Positions 34,212 to 44,625 of a stretch of DNA of 64,000 bases are shown here, in pieces. The position numbers and the translations under genes are program-made. Location: assembly GCA_003194525.1 (NCBI GenBank), contig NBIV01000341.1:1-64000 (forward strand). Reading direction: 5' to 3'. Source of the stretch: Gracilariopsis chorda. Taxonomy: Eukaryota > Rhodophyta > Florideophyceae > Gracilariales > Gracilariaceae. The notes under the pieces are model-generated. The model was not told the DNA's origin. It worked only from the letters and a program-made list of their open reading frames with translations, and did not search any database. The first letter of the stretch is position 1; each line of letters begins with the position of its first letter.

Positions 34212-34458
34212 GTACACATACACTAGCATACGCATATGCGTGTACTGTAGGTTACGTGCCAAGTTAGCAAACGACCTGGCGCGCACATTACCTGGAACTG
34301 GCCACGTAGTCAGCCACGTAATTAGATTATTCCTGAATAGGATGAATAGAATAATACAGCCTAATCAGGCGACTCTCAAACCAAATATAAAGAACCTGAG
34401 AAGCAAACTGTTGCTGCTCGGGGCATCGAACTCCATCAACATCGCGGACTACGCTACA
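34203..34458 (+). repeat. 3' LTR of Gypsy E
   Basis: Partner of 29070-29325, ending CTACGCTACA. It is directly preceded by the purine tract GAAGAAGGGGAG, the expected polypurine tract. Confidence 0.92.
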
Positions 34459-34619
34459 CCAGCGTGCCACGGACTATGAGACAAAAAGAATACCGCCCAC
34501 TTGCAGGTACCTTGATGTACTTAGAATCAGCCGTTCTACCGCAAGCATCTTTCATTACTTCGTGGATGCAATAAAAACTCGGGGATCTCCGGGTCAGACA
34601 TATAGTTGAAGTTAACGCT

Positions 34620-35276
34620 ATGCTAGGTGAGGTGAGCGCATTACGACCAGCTATCAGGTACATAGCACCACTCGGAGTCCAAACAGCCGCACTGGTTAGT
34701 CTTTCTGATGCTTCACACGGCGGGAAAACGAACTCGTACGGACAAACTAGAGTTATATGCGGAATGAAACTGGGTACAGCATTCGACGATGAACCTCTCT
34801 TTCATCCAGTATACTGGACGAGCACAAAGCAACACAGGGTGACATATTCTTCTTTTGGCGTTGAGATACTAGCATGCTCGGAAGCGGAAGATAGAGGGTT
34901 CGACATGAAAACAACGCTTTCTAACATCTTCCCACACATTAACATCCCGCATCATATTCTGGTTGATTCAAAAGCGCTTTTCGACACCATTACTACCTTG
35001 CACGAGTGCCGAGAATTTCGCCTCCGGAAAACCGTGACAATGATCAAAGATGCATTCGAACCCGGCGAACTGGACACAGTTACTTGGATACCTGCCTTAC
35101 TGAACATAGCGGATCCACTAACCAAAAGAAGCCTGAACCACTCAAGAAAAACAAATGGAATGTTTACGGATGGTCACTGGTCGATAGACATTTCGAAAGG
35201 CATGACGGATCACTCCGCTACGTGGTATAGATCCATGTTTCGACAAGGGACACTAACGCGACGGGGGGGTGTGTGA
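34620..35276 (+). CDS. RNase H part of pol, Copia D
   Basis: Continues Copia D to the right of Gypsy E. It shows ALVSLSDASHGG (first acidic residue region), SSFGVEILACSEAEDRG, HHILVDSKALFDTI, and the terminal NIADPLTKRSL, the Copia RNase H end. It is followed directly by the polypurine tract and the 3' LTR. Confidence 0.75.
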   Translation: MLGEVSALRPAIRYIAPLGVQTAALVSLSDASHGGKTNSYGQTRVICGMKLGTAFDDEPLFHPVYWTSTKQHRVTYSSFGVEILACSEAEDRGFDMKTTLSNIFPHINIPHHILVDSKALFDTITTLHECREFRLRKTVTMIKDAFEPGELDTVTWIPALLNIADPLTKRSLNHSRKTNGMFTDGHWSIDISKGMTDHSATWYRSMFRQGTLTRRGGV

Positions 35277-35523
35277 GAACACGTACAAGTTTGTCACGAG
35301 AAACGGAGAATAAATGCACTACAGTAAGCTGACAAAGACCTCCGCTGACAGGCCTCAGTATCCCGAAGGTCGCGTAGTATCCTTATTTAAGTAAACCCAG
35401 ATCCCCCTGGAGAACAAGACGGACTCCCAGCAGATTCCTGTGCCGATTGTATTTGCTCGTGACCGAGGCCCCCTACACTGCACTACGATGAACTTCACTC
35501 ACTTGAAAGAAGCCCAATCTACA
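35272..35523 (+). repeat. 3' LTR of Copia D
   Basis: Partner of 25175-25425: TGTGAGAACACG...CAATCTACA. It carries the same in-LTR ATG at about 35488, which here opens a short frame running into flanking DNA. TSD ACAGT follows. Confidence 0.88.
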
Positions 35524-35679
35524 ACAGTACTGCGTTTGGAAACGGCGATGATGCAAAAAGATCTGCTGTATAAAAACAGCTTGATCACCGAGCGATTGTT
35601 CGTAACATTAGATGCACTGAAACAGCACAAGGAGCTGATAAATGTTCACGATACACCACCATAAGCCTCACAAATACAA

Positions 35680-37588
35680 GCATCTCTCAGCAATACTATC
35701 TTTGCTGCTGGGGAAGATGGTTGATGACGGCTCCGGGTACAACGTTGACAATTACCCCAAGGACTATATCAACTGCGTATAAGAGCGAGGACAACAGATA
35801 TTCGGCATCTGGATTTCTAAATTACTGATGGTTTGAGCTCCTGGGTGATGGGGCCTTCCGTATTTCCCTGATCTGATCAACTTGCCTCAATTATTTGATA
35901 ATCTAGGTAAGCCTTGGATTGCAGCTTTTGAATTTCTACAACATTCAAAATTCTTTTGTAAAAAGACCACAATAGACGAATGCCTCGGGATGTTTGGCAC
36001 TGAGACAAGTTTAACGTTCAAGCCGTCTCTTTAAATATGCCCAATAGCTGGAGGAAGTTGCTACTGATGTATTCGACATGTACCTCGAAGAATTGTAAAG
36101 TGTTCGAGCTACTAGGATACAAAGAAATATGCTACAGAGCTATCACCACTGTTTGGCAAAAGTCTACGCATCTTGAAACAAATTGCAGGATCTTTAATAA
36201 CGACACATTGACCCTTCCAATCGATACAGTCCAATTCTTCACAGGTATCTGGAATTTTCATTGCAGAACGAGGTTGAAGGTCCTTTTGGGCTTCTCTCTG
36301 AGCCTTGAGTGCCATTACATAGTTCTTCGTAAGTCTGCAAGCCCGAAGTCGCTATTCGTTGCAGTGGCGCTCTCTCCCGCTGCTCATGTGTCTGCTGATA
36401 GGCCAAATAAACTGTCAGAGTTCTCAATTGATCTTTTGCAGTACCTACTTTCGTTCTGACATTCCATATTATTCTCCTTAGAACCTGTAGACAAGTACTG
36501 TTGGAATCGAGTCTCGGTGAGATTGGATAAGAGAAATGAGAAACAAATAGATCACAAACATTGACCTGAATACTACAAATGAGAATGAACTAAGTCACTT
36601 GCATTTCCAGGAATTCTTGTGATTCCCCACCCAGAACAGCAGATATCGCGGGAGAAAAGTGGGCACAGTGCTGTAAGAATCCTAATCGGTGGCACAGTCA
36701 ATTCCAAGTGCTGCAAACTGTCGACTTAAGAAAAGAAGACTTGCATTTGGAGAAGATGAGTGGACGTGTGATGAATGTTGAGCTGCTTTTTGAGCCAATG
36801 AATGGGACTTGCTTCCAAAGATCGTTGGTGAGCAACTGTCAATCAATTAAGTTGCACGACGTTCCGTCGATGTAGCCTGTTTGCCTCTACTATGACTACG
36901 ACTCTATGCTAGCTATATAGGCAGGGATCTTGCCATTTTAGTAGATTCAATAAATGGCCGTAACTGCGGACTTATCCATACCGGGAAGTATTACATCATT
37001 TCTGGGATTAATGTGTTGCATGAAACTTTTAGCCAACGCTTGTTGCTCTACTCTGGCATCGTAGCTTCGAAACAAGGTATTCTATTAAAGCGTTTCTCTT
37101 ATTAAATGAAGAATGCCTTGCCCCGCCACATGTCATGATACCGAATTCTGTCACTATAAGCCGGGCCCACAGTAACACAGGTGAACATCAAAACGCACGG
37201 AAAGTGTGGCATTGTTTCCTTCACTTACTGAGACAAGAGAAAATCGATGGTTCCTCCACTTCCATGGCTCCTAGCGCCAGCGGTTGGGAGTGGCGCCTTT
37301 TACTGTTCTTATCAACATGTACACTGCGTGATGACACTTACCTACGGTACAGGGGGGATTCATGATATAGTGCATAATTGAATAGTGCCACCTACGGTAT
37401 TGTGCTACCGCAATTGCTTGGCATAAAAATGGCGGGATTTGTGGGGTTTCGTTACAGACTGCTGGAAATTCTCATCGGTGCGCCAAAAATGAAGTGTTAT
37501 TCCCGCCAATGCCTCTCTAAAATATATATCTACAACAGTCACTGCCGAGACATATTCTGTCTGAAAAGCGCAATCATTGACATCACTA
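35680..37588. other. Mostly unassigned, with a weak piggyBac-like transposase remnant at about 35880-36010
   Basis: On the plus strand at about 35878-36010 the sequence reads LPQLFDNLGKPWIAAFEF...KKTTIDECLGMFGT, then TFKP. The TIDE-x3-x-F pattern followed by a KP block is the layout around the second catalytic Asp of piggyBac-family transposases. Stops surround it, and the first and third catalytic regions were not found. This would be an old DNA-transposon remnant. The rest, including 36460-37400, shows nothing I can name; ACCTACGGTA occurs twice (near 37340 and 37390). Confidence 0.28.
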
Positions 37589-39048
37589 ATGCAGACCAGA
37601 CACACCATTTCAAAGCGCAAACGTACTCGACTAACAGTAGCTCAGCAGGTCGATGCAGCTCGAGAGCGTATCACCGGCACTAATGCCGCATAAATTATGC
37701 ATCAGTACAAGATCTCGCGCCGTTTGGTAACAAACTTTCAGCACAATGCTTTTTTGCTGATTCAACAAGCAGAGAACACCATGTATTCTTTCAATCGCAA
37801 ATCAAAGAGACCACGTGCATTCCTGTCGATTGAAAAGCAACTAATCGAATTTTTACACTTTGCAAGGTCGTGAAAAATGCTAGTCACTCAATCTGTGTTT
37901 CACCATAAAGCGCTGATGATGCGCAAAAAAATTTGAGAAATATGACTGACGCAGAAGCAGACAACTATCAGAGACTACTGAATATTAAAGCCTCAATCGG
38001 GCGGATTCAGCGGTTTGTTAAACGGCATTTTTTGCGTTCAGTTGCGTTAAATTTAGAGGGCGATAATGTTCCCACCGTGCTTGTTGCGAGCGAAATGAAG
38101 CAAATACGGGAGAAACTTTGGAGCTTCGATATTGATTGCATTTACACCCTTTATGAAACTGGTCTGCTCTTCAAACTGCTTCCTCGCAGAAAGTACATTT
38201 CTGAGTAAGAAGAGCACAAAACTGTTCGTGATACGAAACCAATAAAAATCGAGGACAACATCATTGCATACGCTTGCACTAATAGATATGGAACGCAAAA
38301 ATATCCAATGGCAATTATCGGGAAGCCAAAACATCCTAGGTGGTTTCGTCTAGGTTGGCCTGCCGTGCTGTACTTCAGTCAACAAAATGCTTTGTAGGAT
38401 ATAGTTACATTCAAGCGTTGTTGTTATGAGATATTCTTACCACATGTGAGAAAGGTAACTTCTCGAAAGTGTGTTTTGTTGATGGATAACTGCACGCATG
38501 GAAGGAATTTAATTGAAAGCAGAAGGCAAGTGACTGTGATGAAATTGCCACCAAACTGTACTGATTTACATCAGCCTATGGACTTGAGCATTATATCGGC
38601 TTGGAAGATGAAGTACCTTAGTGTTCTGCTTCACAAGATTCTTGCAAATATTGAGACGAGGCAGAAGCACCGGGAAAGTGCGGGAGCTTTGATGGCTGGA
38701 ATGTGTAGAATGGAGGAAAGGTTTGACCCTCATTTACTCGATGTATCTATAATGGTTCAAAAAGCGTGGGAAAACGTATCGCAGGTAACTGTGGCTCGGT
38801 GTTGGGTGAAAGCCAATGTTCTTCCGATGCATCATTTTTCAGAAGTATTATCAAGCGAAGGCAAGATGCATGGTTTCGGTAATAGAGAGGAGTTGGAGCA
38901 TATTTCAAATGCACTTGAACGGCTAAGTTTGTGTGTGGATCATCGAGATCTTTTTCATGAACAAATGCCAGACGTTGTGACAGAGAAGAACATCGAAAAA
39001 TGGGTCACGATTGAAGATGGTTTAAGTGCCAGAGAAGCAATTGTTTAA
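37589..39048 (+). pseudogene. Tigger/pogo-type transposase (DDE_1, CENP-B-like), broken
   Basis: A plain DNA transposon gene of about 480 codons, close to the full length of pogo-like transposases. From the ATG at 37589 it shows a CENP-B N-terminal helix-turn-helix (KRTRLTVAQQVDAARERITG, then KISRRLVTNF). A second CENP-B HTH region follows (IEKQLIEFLHFAR; LNIKASIGRIQRFVKRHFLR at about 37980-38040), then the DDE_1 nuclease (LYETGLLFKLLPRRKY at about 38150; YPMAIIGKPKHPRWF at about 38300; LLMDNCTHGR with the second Asp at about 38476; DLHQPMDLSII with the third at about 38565-38590). Several in-frame stops and at least one phase change break it, for example TGA after SE at about 38206 and TAG at about 38396. 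The longest clean frame is 38446-39048. In the DETG box the Asp is replaced (YETG). Terminal inverted repeats were not found. Confidence 0.82.
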
Positions 39049-39452
39049 AATGCATTGCAGTTTGAGAATTTGAGAGATACTAACGGACCTCAAACAATCG
39101 AAACGGATTCTGATGACAACGGAGATTTTGTTCTTTGCAAGCCGCTGCCTCCTCCATCTATAATTATTGATCGCATAGTTGAATTGCAGCGTTAAGCGTT
39201 TGAGAGTAACGTAGGCGATATTGGTTGTGGTTTAGAGCAGGTCAGGCGTGGATTGGTCTTCGCCAAAAGTCGCGAGATTTCAATTCGCAGTTGGCAGTTG
39301 CTGATCACGAAAATGCTTTAGATATCTGCTGCCGTTTTGTTTGAACTCTGTAGCGCGCAATTCAGTATAGTGATGAGTAAAACCCTTTGTACGGGGGTAG
39401 GACTATATCGTAGCACCCTTTGTAAATGCATTTTATATGGGCACACGGTACG

Positions 39453-39713
39453 TGTAATACAGAGAAGAGACCTAGAGAGTACGATGAAGGTATCGATAGT
39501 TTTGAGGATATTTTCGAGGTCTGACTGGCTAGGCTCGCTCTCACGAAGAGCAGGCCAGGTCATGCATGCCTCTTTATTTATATTGCTCCTGGAAGAGAGA
39601 CTGTGGCTAAGATAGGTTACGCTATGACGCTGTTTTGGCTTGTAGCGTCACGTTAAAATATTGTAGTGACAATAACAGATAGACTAGCTTGTAGTATCGA
39701 CTAATTCGTCACA
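39453..39713 (-). repeat. 3' LTR of Gypsy C
   Basis: 261 bp, plus strand TGTAATACAGAG...TTCGTCACA. It contains TCTTTATTTATATTGCTCC (about 39571-39589), on which either strand could give a TATA-like site. The minus-strand purine tract CGAGGGGATGAA borders its inner edge. Confidence 0.8.
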
Positions 39714-39730
39714 TTCATCCCCTCGTAGGC

Positions 39731-41140
39731 TTACGACGTCCTCGTCAAAGCCTGTGTAATGGAGAACTCGCGAAGGGCTCTGGACCAGTTGCGCAGAGCG
39801 GTACGCGGTAACCGTGTGGCTTCACTCATAGAGTCCTCTAAAAACCGAACCAGATAGTACAGGCGGCAATTTAATCGTTTGCAAGCGAGAATAGTAGCTA
39901 TTTCTTGTTCCACAGCACGGTCTGTGTCGATCACGATGTCCAACGGGCCCTTGTTGTCATCTTGAAACCAACGTAGTTTCGCAATGTCAAATAAGTTGTG
40001 CGCGCCGCGCATTGTAGGTGGCACTTCGATACGATATTTGATGGATCCAAGGCATTCGAAAATACGGAACGGACCGATAAAGCGAGGTTGCCACTTCTTT
40101 GGGAGGATAGAACAGCCAGACAGGGAAAGGTTGTCACTGCGTAAGAGAACAAGAGCACCGTGTTCGAAAGCTACATCATGCCGAGAGCGGTCCACTTAGA
40201 ACTTCTGTTTCGAGCCTGCTTTAGCTAGATGTTCCTTTGCGAGTGCGGCCATCATTTCGCGCTTTTGCAAGTAATTAGAAGCGGACTGAGAACGATCAGT
40301 GCATGGAGCGAGAGTCCTAGTGACTGGTGTGGCGGATTGTAGCCGGGAGCGACTTCAAAAGGGAAGAGTCGGGTGCCGCTGTCGCGCGAGTTGTTGTATT
40401 CGAACTCCAAAGTCCGGGGCAATTTGTCCCATGTGGAAGGTGCGGACTGGATATAGTACTGTAAAGTGGTGGAGAGGGTGCGGATGAGGTTCTCAGATTG
40501 TCCGTCGGTTTTGGGGTGATTGACGGTGGATATATTGCTGTTAGCGTTCAGCAACTGCGTGAACGTTTTCCAAAAGCGCGATTTGACCTTTGGGCCCGGG
40601 TCTAAAATGAAAGTATGAGGAAAACCATGTTTAGAAAAGAGATGCAACTCAAAAAGGAGTGCAGTTTCCTGCGCAGTGGCTGACTTGTGAGCTGGGATGA
40701 AGATTGACTGCTTCGATAGTTCGTCCACGCTAACCAGAATAGCTTCAAAGCCGGAATCAGAGACCAGAAGCTCGGTAAGAAAGTCCAAAGTCACCACTTC
40801 CCAGCAACGGTTGGGGACTGGGAGCGGCTGTAGGAGTCCCTTTGGTGGTTAAAATACTGCTTGGTTGGACTGGCAGCCACAAAAGCTACGTAAAAAACGC
40901 AGGATATCCCAATACATATGTGGCCAGTAGAAATTGCGAGCTGCGGAAAATTAAGTCTTGTCGGCTCCATTGTGGCCAATGCCGTGGAAGTAGCTAGTAC
41001 TTTCGTCACAAAGAGGCCCATCAGGAAAATAGAGGCGAAAAGAGATCATTCCTATCCAGTAAATTCGGCCCTCGCGGATGGTGAGTGTCTTTTGAACGGA
41101 GCGGGTGTCGTCCTCGTGCAGTATCTTGTACAATCAAGAA
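39731..41140 (-). CDS. Integrase and chromodomain region of Gypsy C
   Basis: Read right to left: an integrase zinc-region remnant (about 41130-40850); the integrase core (VTLDFLTELLVS at about 40795, HPKTDGQSENLIRTL with its Glu at about 40510); the integrase C-terminal barrel (GALVLLRSDNL, PRFIGPFRIFECLG at about 40160-40030); and a chromodomain-like segment (VEQEIATILACKR, YYLVRFLEDS at about 39920-39830). Fossil, broken. Confidence 0.7.
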
Positions 41141-41550
41141 AGTAACGGGGCACGAGGGGGTGTCTGCGAGTGCCTAGAAAGGCAGGCTACGGACTGTTTG
41201 GGGCGCAAGCGTCTCTTCGCTTGCGACAAGAAGCTCTTTCCTAACGAGAAACTTCTTAATCCCAAAAACTGCTGTGCTCCCCTTCGAAGTGAAGGAGCTG
41301 AGTAGGTAGCAGTATATTTATTGCAGAGATGCTCGCAGCGCCGGCGGTGAGCGCCGGTATGAGCGGTGCAAATTCACCTCAAAACACTACTATCGACAAA
41401 TGACACATCAACAGTGCGGTTCGGGTTAAGATCAATTTTCGCTCTGTGTGAAGTGCGTGCGTGATTGGATACGCGAGAAAACACATCGCGAGCCAGTGGG
41501 TGGGTTGCATACAGCTCGGGAACGCGATCATGGATATCGGGGAGGTGGAT
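41141..41550. other. Hairpin-rich stretch inside Gypsy C, possible further LTR remnant
   Basis: It does not read as Gypsy pol. It has a perfect stem CGCAAGCG/CGCTTGCG (about 41197-41218), a GCGCCGG repeat pair (about 41338-41358), and a TATA-like GCAGTATATTTATTGCAGAG (about 41309-41328), features shared with LTRs elsewhere in the window. No partner or duplication was found. Confidence 0.3.
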
Positions 41551-42282
41551 TGAAGTGCAATGCCCTCAGGGAGGGATTCTTGGTACTTGAATGCTTTCCC
41601 AATATTATCGGTTGTGTAGTGTGTATATGAACTACGCCCCACAACGGTGGATATGGACACGTTGGACACGGTTTTGGGTCAATTGGCGGTTGGCCACAGT
41701 AGTGGATGTTGCCACGAAATGTGGAGTATTTTAGTTGATTATATTTATTATTTTCACACCCATTTCTGGGAAGCTAGTACTTAGTGCGACGGCGCACTGT
41801 CGTCGAACCAGTAAACCTTCCCCAACAAGGGACCCCAACCTGGGGAATTGGCTCTAGTTGTTACCGCTTGCGCGCGTGCTCTACTCCTCCTTGGAGGGAA
41901 ACGCCGTGAACCACGAAACATCTGACCCCCTTGCACATCTAAAGGGACCCATCAATGGGAGTCATATTATTCCAACTGCATTGGTGTTTCGCCCTGTATA
42001 AGGATATTGTTACCGGCATTGCCGTTCGCCCCCGTCGCTCTCGCGACTCACTTCGTCCTCTCTTCCTCCTCTTCGCCCTTCCTTTTCCCCCTTTCTAGGG
42101 TAGCACCTCACACTATCCGCGGCCCTCGTGTGCGCATCCGCTCACACACCCCCACTTACGTGGAAACCTACCTCTGGCGAGTACGCATTCCCGCTCTCGG
42201 GGATACCGATTCTTGTCCTAAACCCTCTTGCGCTAGTCGCGAAGGGTGGCCTCGGGTTTACAAACCGGCTGCGCCGTGCCAT
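41551..42282 (+). repeat. LTR remnant K, related to the LTR of element I
   Basis: In reverse orientation it follows the LTR at 2071-2872 from its outer end (TGAAGTGCAATGCCC against TGTAGTGCAACGCCC) through the GTGCGACGGCG block, the TTGGAGGGAAACGCCG block and the ATTGTTACCGGCATTGCCG block, to about 42282. The last about 100 bp of the family LTR were not found. No duplication was found, so this may be a truncated or old solo LTR. Edges are uncertain by about 20 bp. Confidence 0.7.
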
Positions 42283-42299
42283 AGACGTCGAAGGGATGC

Positions 42300-43420
42300 T
42301 CCTGAATCTCGTCGAGCCAACGGCATTGACGTCCAGTGAGCTTTGCCTTTGACTGCATGTATCGGATGGGGTCGTGATCAGTCTGTGGACTGAAGCGACG
42401 TCCTTGAAGGTAGGGACCCCAGACGCGAAGAGCAATGATCACCACCAGTAACTACTGATCTCCAGTGTCCCAGTTGCTCTCTGCAGGGGACAGAAAATGG
42501 GACAGGTAGGCGATAAGGTGCCCTTCCTGCGAGAGCGTTGCACCGACCGCGGGTTTTGAGACGTCGGTGTTGAGGAAGAAAGGCTTGTCGGGGTCAGGAT
42601 GGGCGAACACGGGCGCGGAGGTGAGGCCAACTTTGATGGAGTCGAAGGCGGACTGCTGCAATGGCGTCCACTCAAACTGATGAGAGCGGAGCGAGTCCGT
42701 GAGTAGCTGCACAATGGCGGCGTACCCCTTCAAGAAGGGGCGGTAAAAGTTCGTTACGCAAATGAACTGCTGCATGTGTTTCAAAGTCCTCGGTGTAGGC
42801 CAGTTTTGAACAGAATCAACGAGGCACTCCTGCGTGGATACTCCTTCCTCTGAGACCTTGAATCGCAGGAATTCCACTTCCGTCACACCGAACGCGCACT
42901 TGCTCAGTTTGGTGTAGAGGTGATGCTTGCGTAGTGCGGTTAGTACCTGGCGAAGGTGTTCCTTATGCTCTTCAGTGGAGCGGTTGTACACAATAATTTC
43001 GTCGATGTACAGCACCAGATAATGACCATTCAGATCGCGAAGAGCTGTAGAGATGAGGCTAGAGAAGGCTGCGGGGGCGTTGCAAAGCCCGAAGCACAGC
43101 AAACACCACTCCAAGGATCCAAATCGGGTTCGGATCGCTGTCTTGTGACAGTCTTTGTCCTTGATTCTCATCTTTTGATAGGCTATAACGAGGTCTATCT
43201 GGACGAAGATGGTTGCTCGTGCGACTTGGTTTAGAGCCTCATCGATGAGGGGCAGAGGCTTGGCTTCTGGGACCGTCATTCAATTCAGCGCGCGATATTC
43301 GCAGACCATTCGCAATTGACCGGACTTCTTCTTCACGAAGAAAACGGGAACACAAAACGGTGAGGAGGACGGGCAGATAAGACCTTTGCAAAGAAGTTCA
43401 TCCAGGTTGTTGCGAAGAAT
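42300..43420 (-). CDS. RT and RNase H region of Gypsy C
   Basis: RT blocks ATIFVQIDLVIAYQKMRIK, TRFGSLEWCLLCFGLCNAPA and LVLYIDEIIVYNRSTEEH (about 43220-42970), then the connection (NWPTPRTLKHMQQFICVTNFY) and the RNase H start (FFLNTDVSKPAVGATLSQEG) at about 42590-42500. Typical Ty3/Gypsy order. LTR remnant K interrupts the RNase H to integrase passage. Fossil, broken. Confidence 0.75.
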
Positions 43421-43850
43421 GGTGAGCTCTTCAGCAGAGAGCCGGACTACCGGTCGAACGGGAGGCGGTTCAACTGGTCGGAGATCGATCTTGAAGTCTT
43501 GCTCGTGCTGTCAGGGAAGCTCGTACGGCAGCTCTTCCTTGAAGACGTCCTAGAATTGTTGGACGATAGGGACCAGCTCGGTGTGGCATTCGACGGACGT
43601 GGAAGGGCGGAGGCGTAGCGCATAGATTTTGCAGGCACGCTTCTTCAAGAGGCGGTGCATGCGTTTGTAGGTGATCATCAGGACCGTCGATTTGTCAATT
43701 CACTTCGGCGAGGTAGACTGGCTACGGGGCAGCACTTTCATGCGAGAACCATCTGTGTGCGTGATGGTTAGGCTGTACGAGGACCACTCGACCGGTGGTC
43801 GAACCTGTTGGAGCCATAAACGACCGACGGTGACGAGCGGAAGCCCGTTG

Positions 43851-44180
43851 TGTGGTGGTCGAGTACCAGAGTGGCGAAGGCAAGAGAGGAGTTCAATCAG
43901 ACACCTGCTGGTCTTTCTCGAGTTTACTGGCTGCACCATTCCTCAGCCTTTAAGTACTGCTGAAGATGGTGCGGAGTATCAAACGCAGCGTGGCCTCTAC
44001 TTCCGTAACGGGTGCAGCATCCGTACAGAAGCCAAAAAACCACGTACTTCCAGCCATTGTCAGTAAATAGTATCGTCTAGAACACGTAATTCGATACGTT
44101 GTCAGTCAAGCATATAATCTCTGACTCCAACCACGTCCGCTATGACTGACAATGTGGTGTCTATGGCGTTCATCACGACA
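43851..44180 (-). repeat. 3' LTR of Gypsy B
   Basis: 330 bp, plus strand TGTGGTGGTCGAG...ATCACGACA, matched by 57168-57497. Confidence 0.88.
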
Positions 44181-44625
44181 TCACCCCTTTCCAGGTCAGT
44201 CCTGCTGTTTGCGTTTCGACGCCCGAGTGGGACGGACAGACTTCCAATACTTACGGATGACGTCAATATCGTTAAAATTCTCCACGGGCGTCCATCCAGG
44301 TTCAATATTCCTATCTTTTCAGACGACAAAGTAACTCATTTTCCCGGTCTTTTCTGCGCGGTGGTTGGTAACCTTTTTGACGACGTGAGTGCTTTCTTAG
44401 ACTGCAGTTTCGTCTCCATTGGGCATGACCAACTTCAACTGATCGGGAGACACAGTCTTTTTCAGCTTTCCAACTTCTTATCGTAGAACATAAGCGCCTC
44501 CTCTATTCTTGCGCACTACAGTAAACGGACCCTCATACCGCGCATCCCACTTTGAGTCCTGAGTGAGATCGCGCATCATAACGCGAGAACCTGGAGGAAA
44601 CGTGTCCGGGCTGATCATACGACGT

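Larger units (their letters stand above)
29070..34458 (+). mobile_element. Gypsy retrotransposon E inserted in Copia D (TSD CCAGC)
   Basis: Plus-strand Gypsy with 256-bp LTRs (29070-29325 and 34203-34458) and exact duplication CCAGC (29065-29069, 34459-34463). In order it holds gag (about 29520-30500), protease, RT, RNase H, integrase and a chromodomain-like tail, all up to 34211. The LTRs differ at about six positions (roughly 98% identical), so insertion is recent and later than D. It looks almost whole, with about one or two breaks. Confidence 0.92.
25175..35523 (+). mobile_element. Copia retrotransposon D, GalEa-like, interrupted by Gypsy E (TSD ACAGT)
   Basis: Plus-strand Copia with LTRs at 25175-25425 and 35272-35523 and exact duplication ACAGT (25170-25174, 35524-35528). 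Inside are a primer-site candidate TGGGCTCAGGGGAT (about 25430-25445), gag (25390-26343), integrase (about 26640-28050), RT (about 28475-29069), the inserted Gypsy E (29070-34458), RNase H (about 34620-35160), and a polypurine tract CGGGGGGGTG touching the 3' LTR. The LTR copies are about 90% identical by eye, so it is older than E. The gag ATG lies inside the LTR, which is unusual. It is broken in several places besides the insertion. Confidence 0.88.

Noticed and set aside
37330-39450. Terminal inverted repeats of the Tigger element
   Set aside because: Candidate ends near 37345 and 39371 do not match each other well enough to claim.
43671-44066. 131-codon plus-strand frame across the LTR of B (also seen at 57159-57383)
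   Set aside because: Appears twice only because it lies in the LTR; antisense to the element and without domain.
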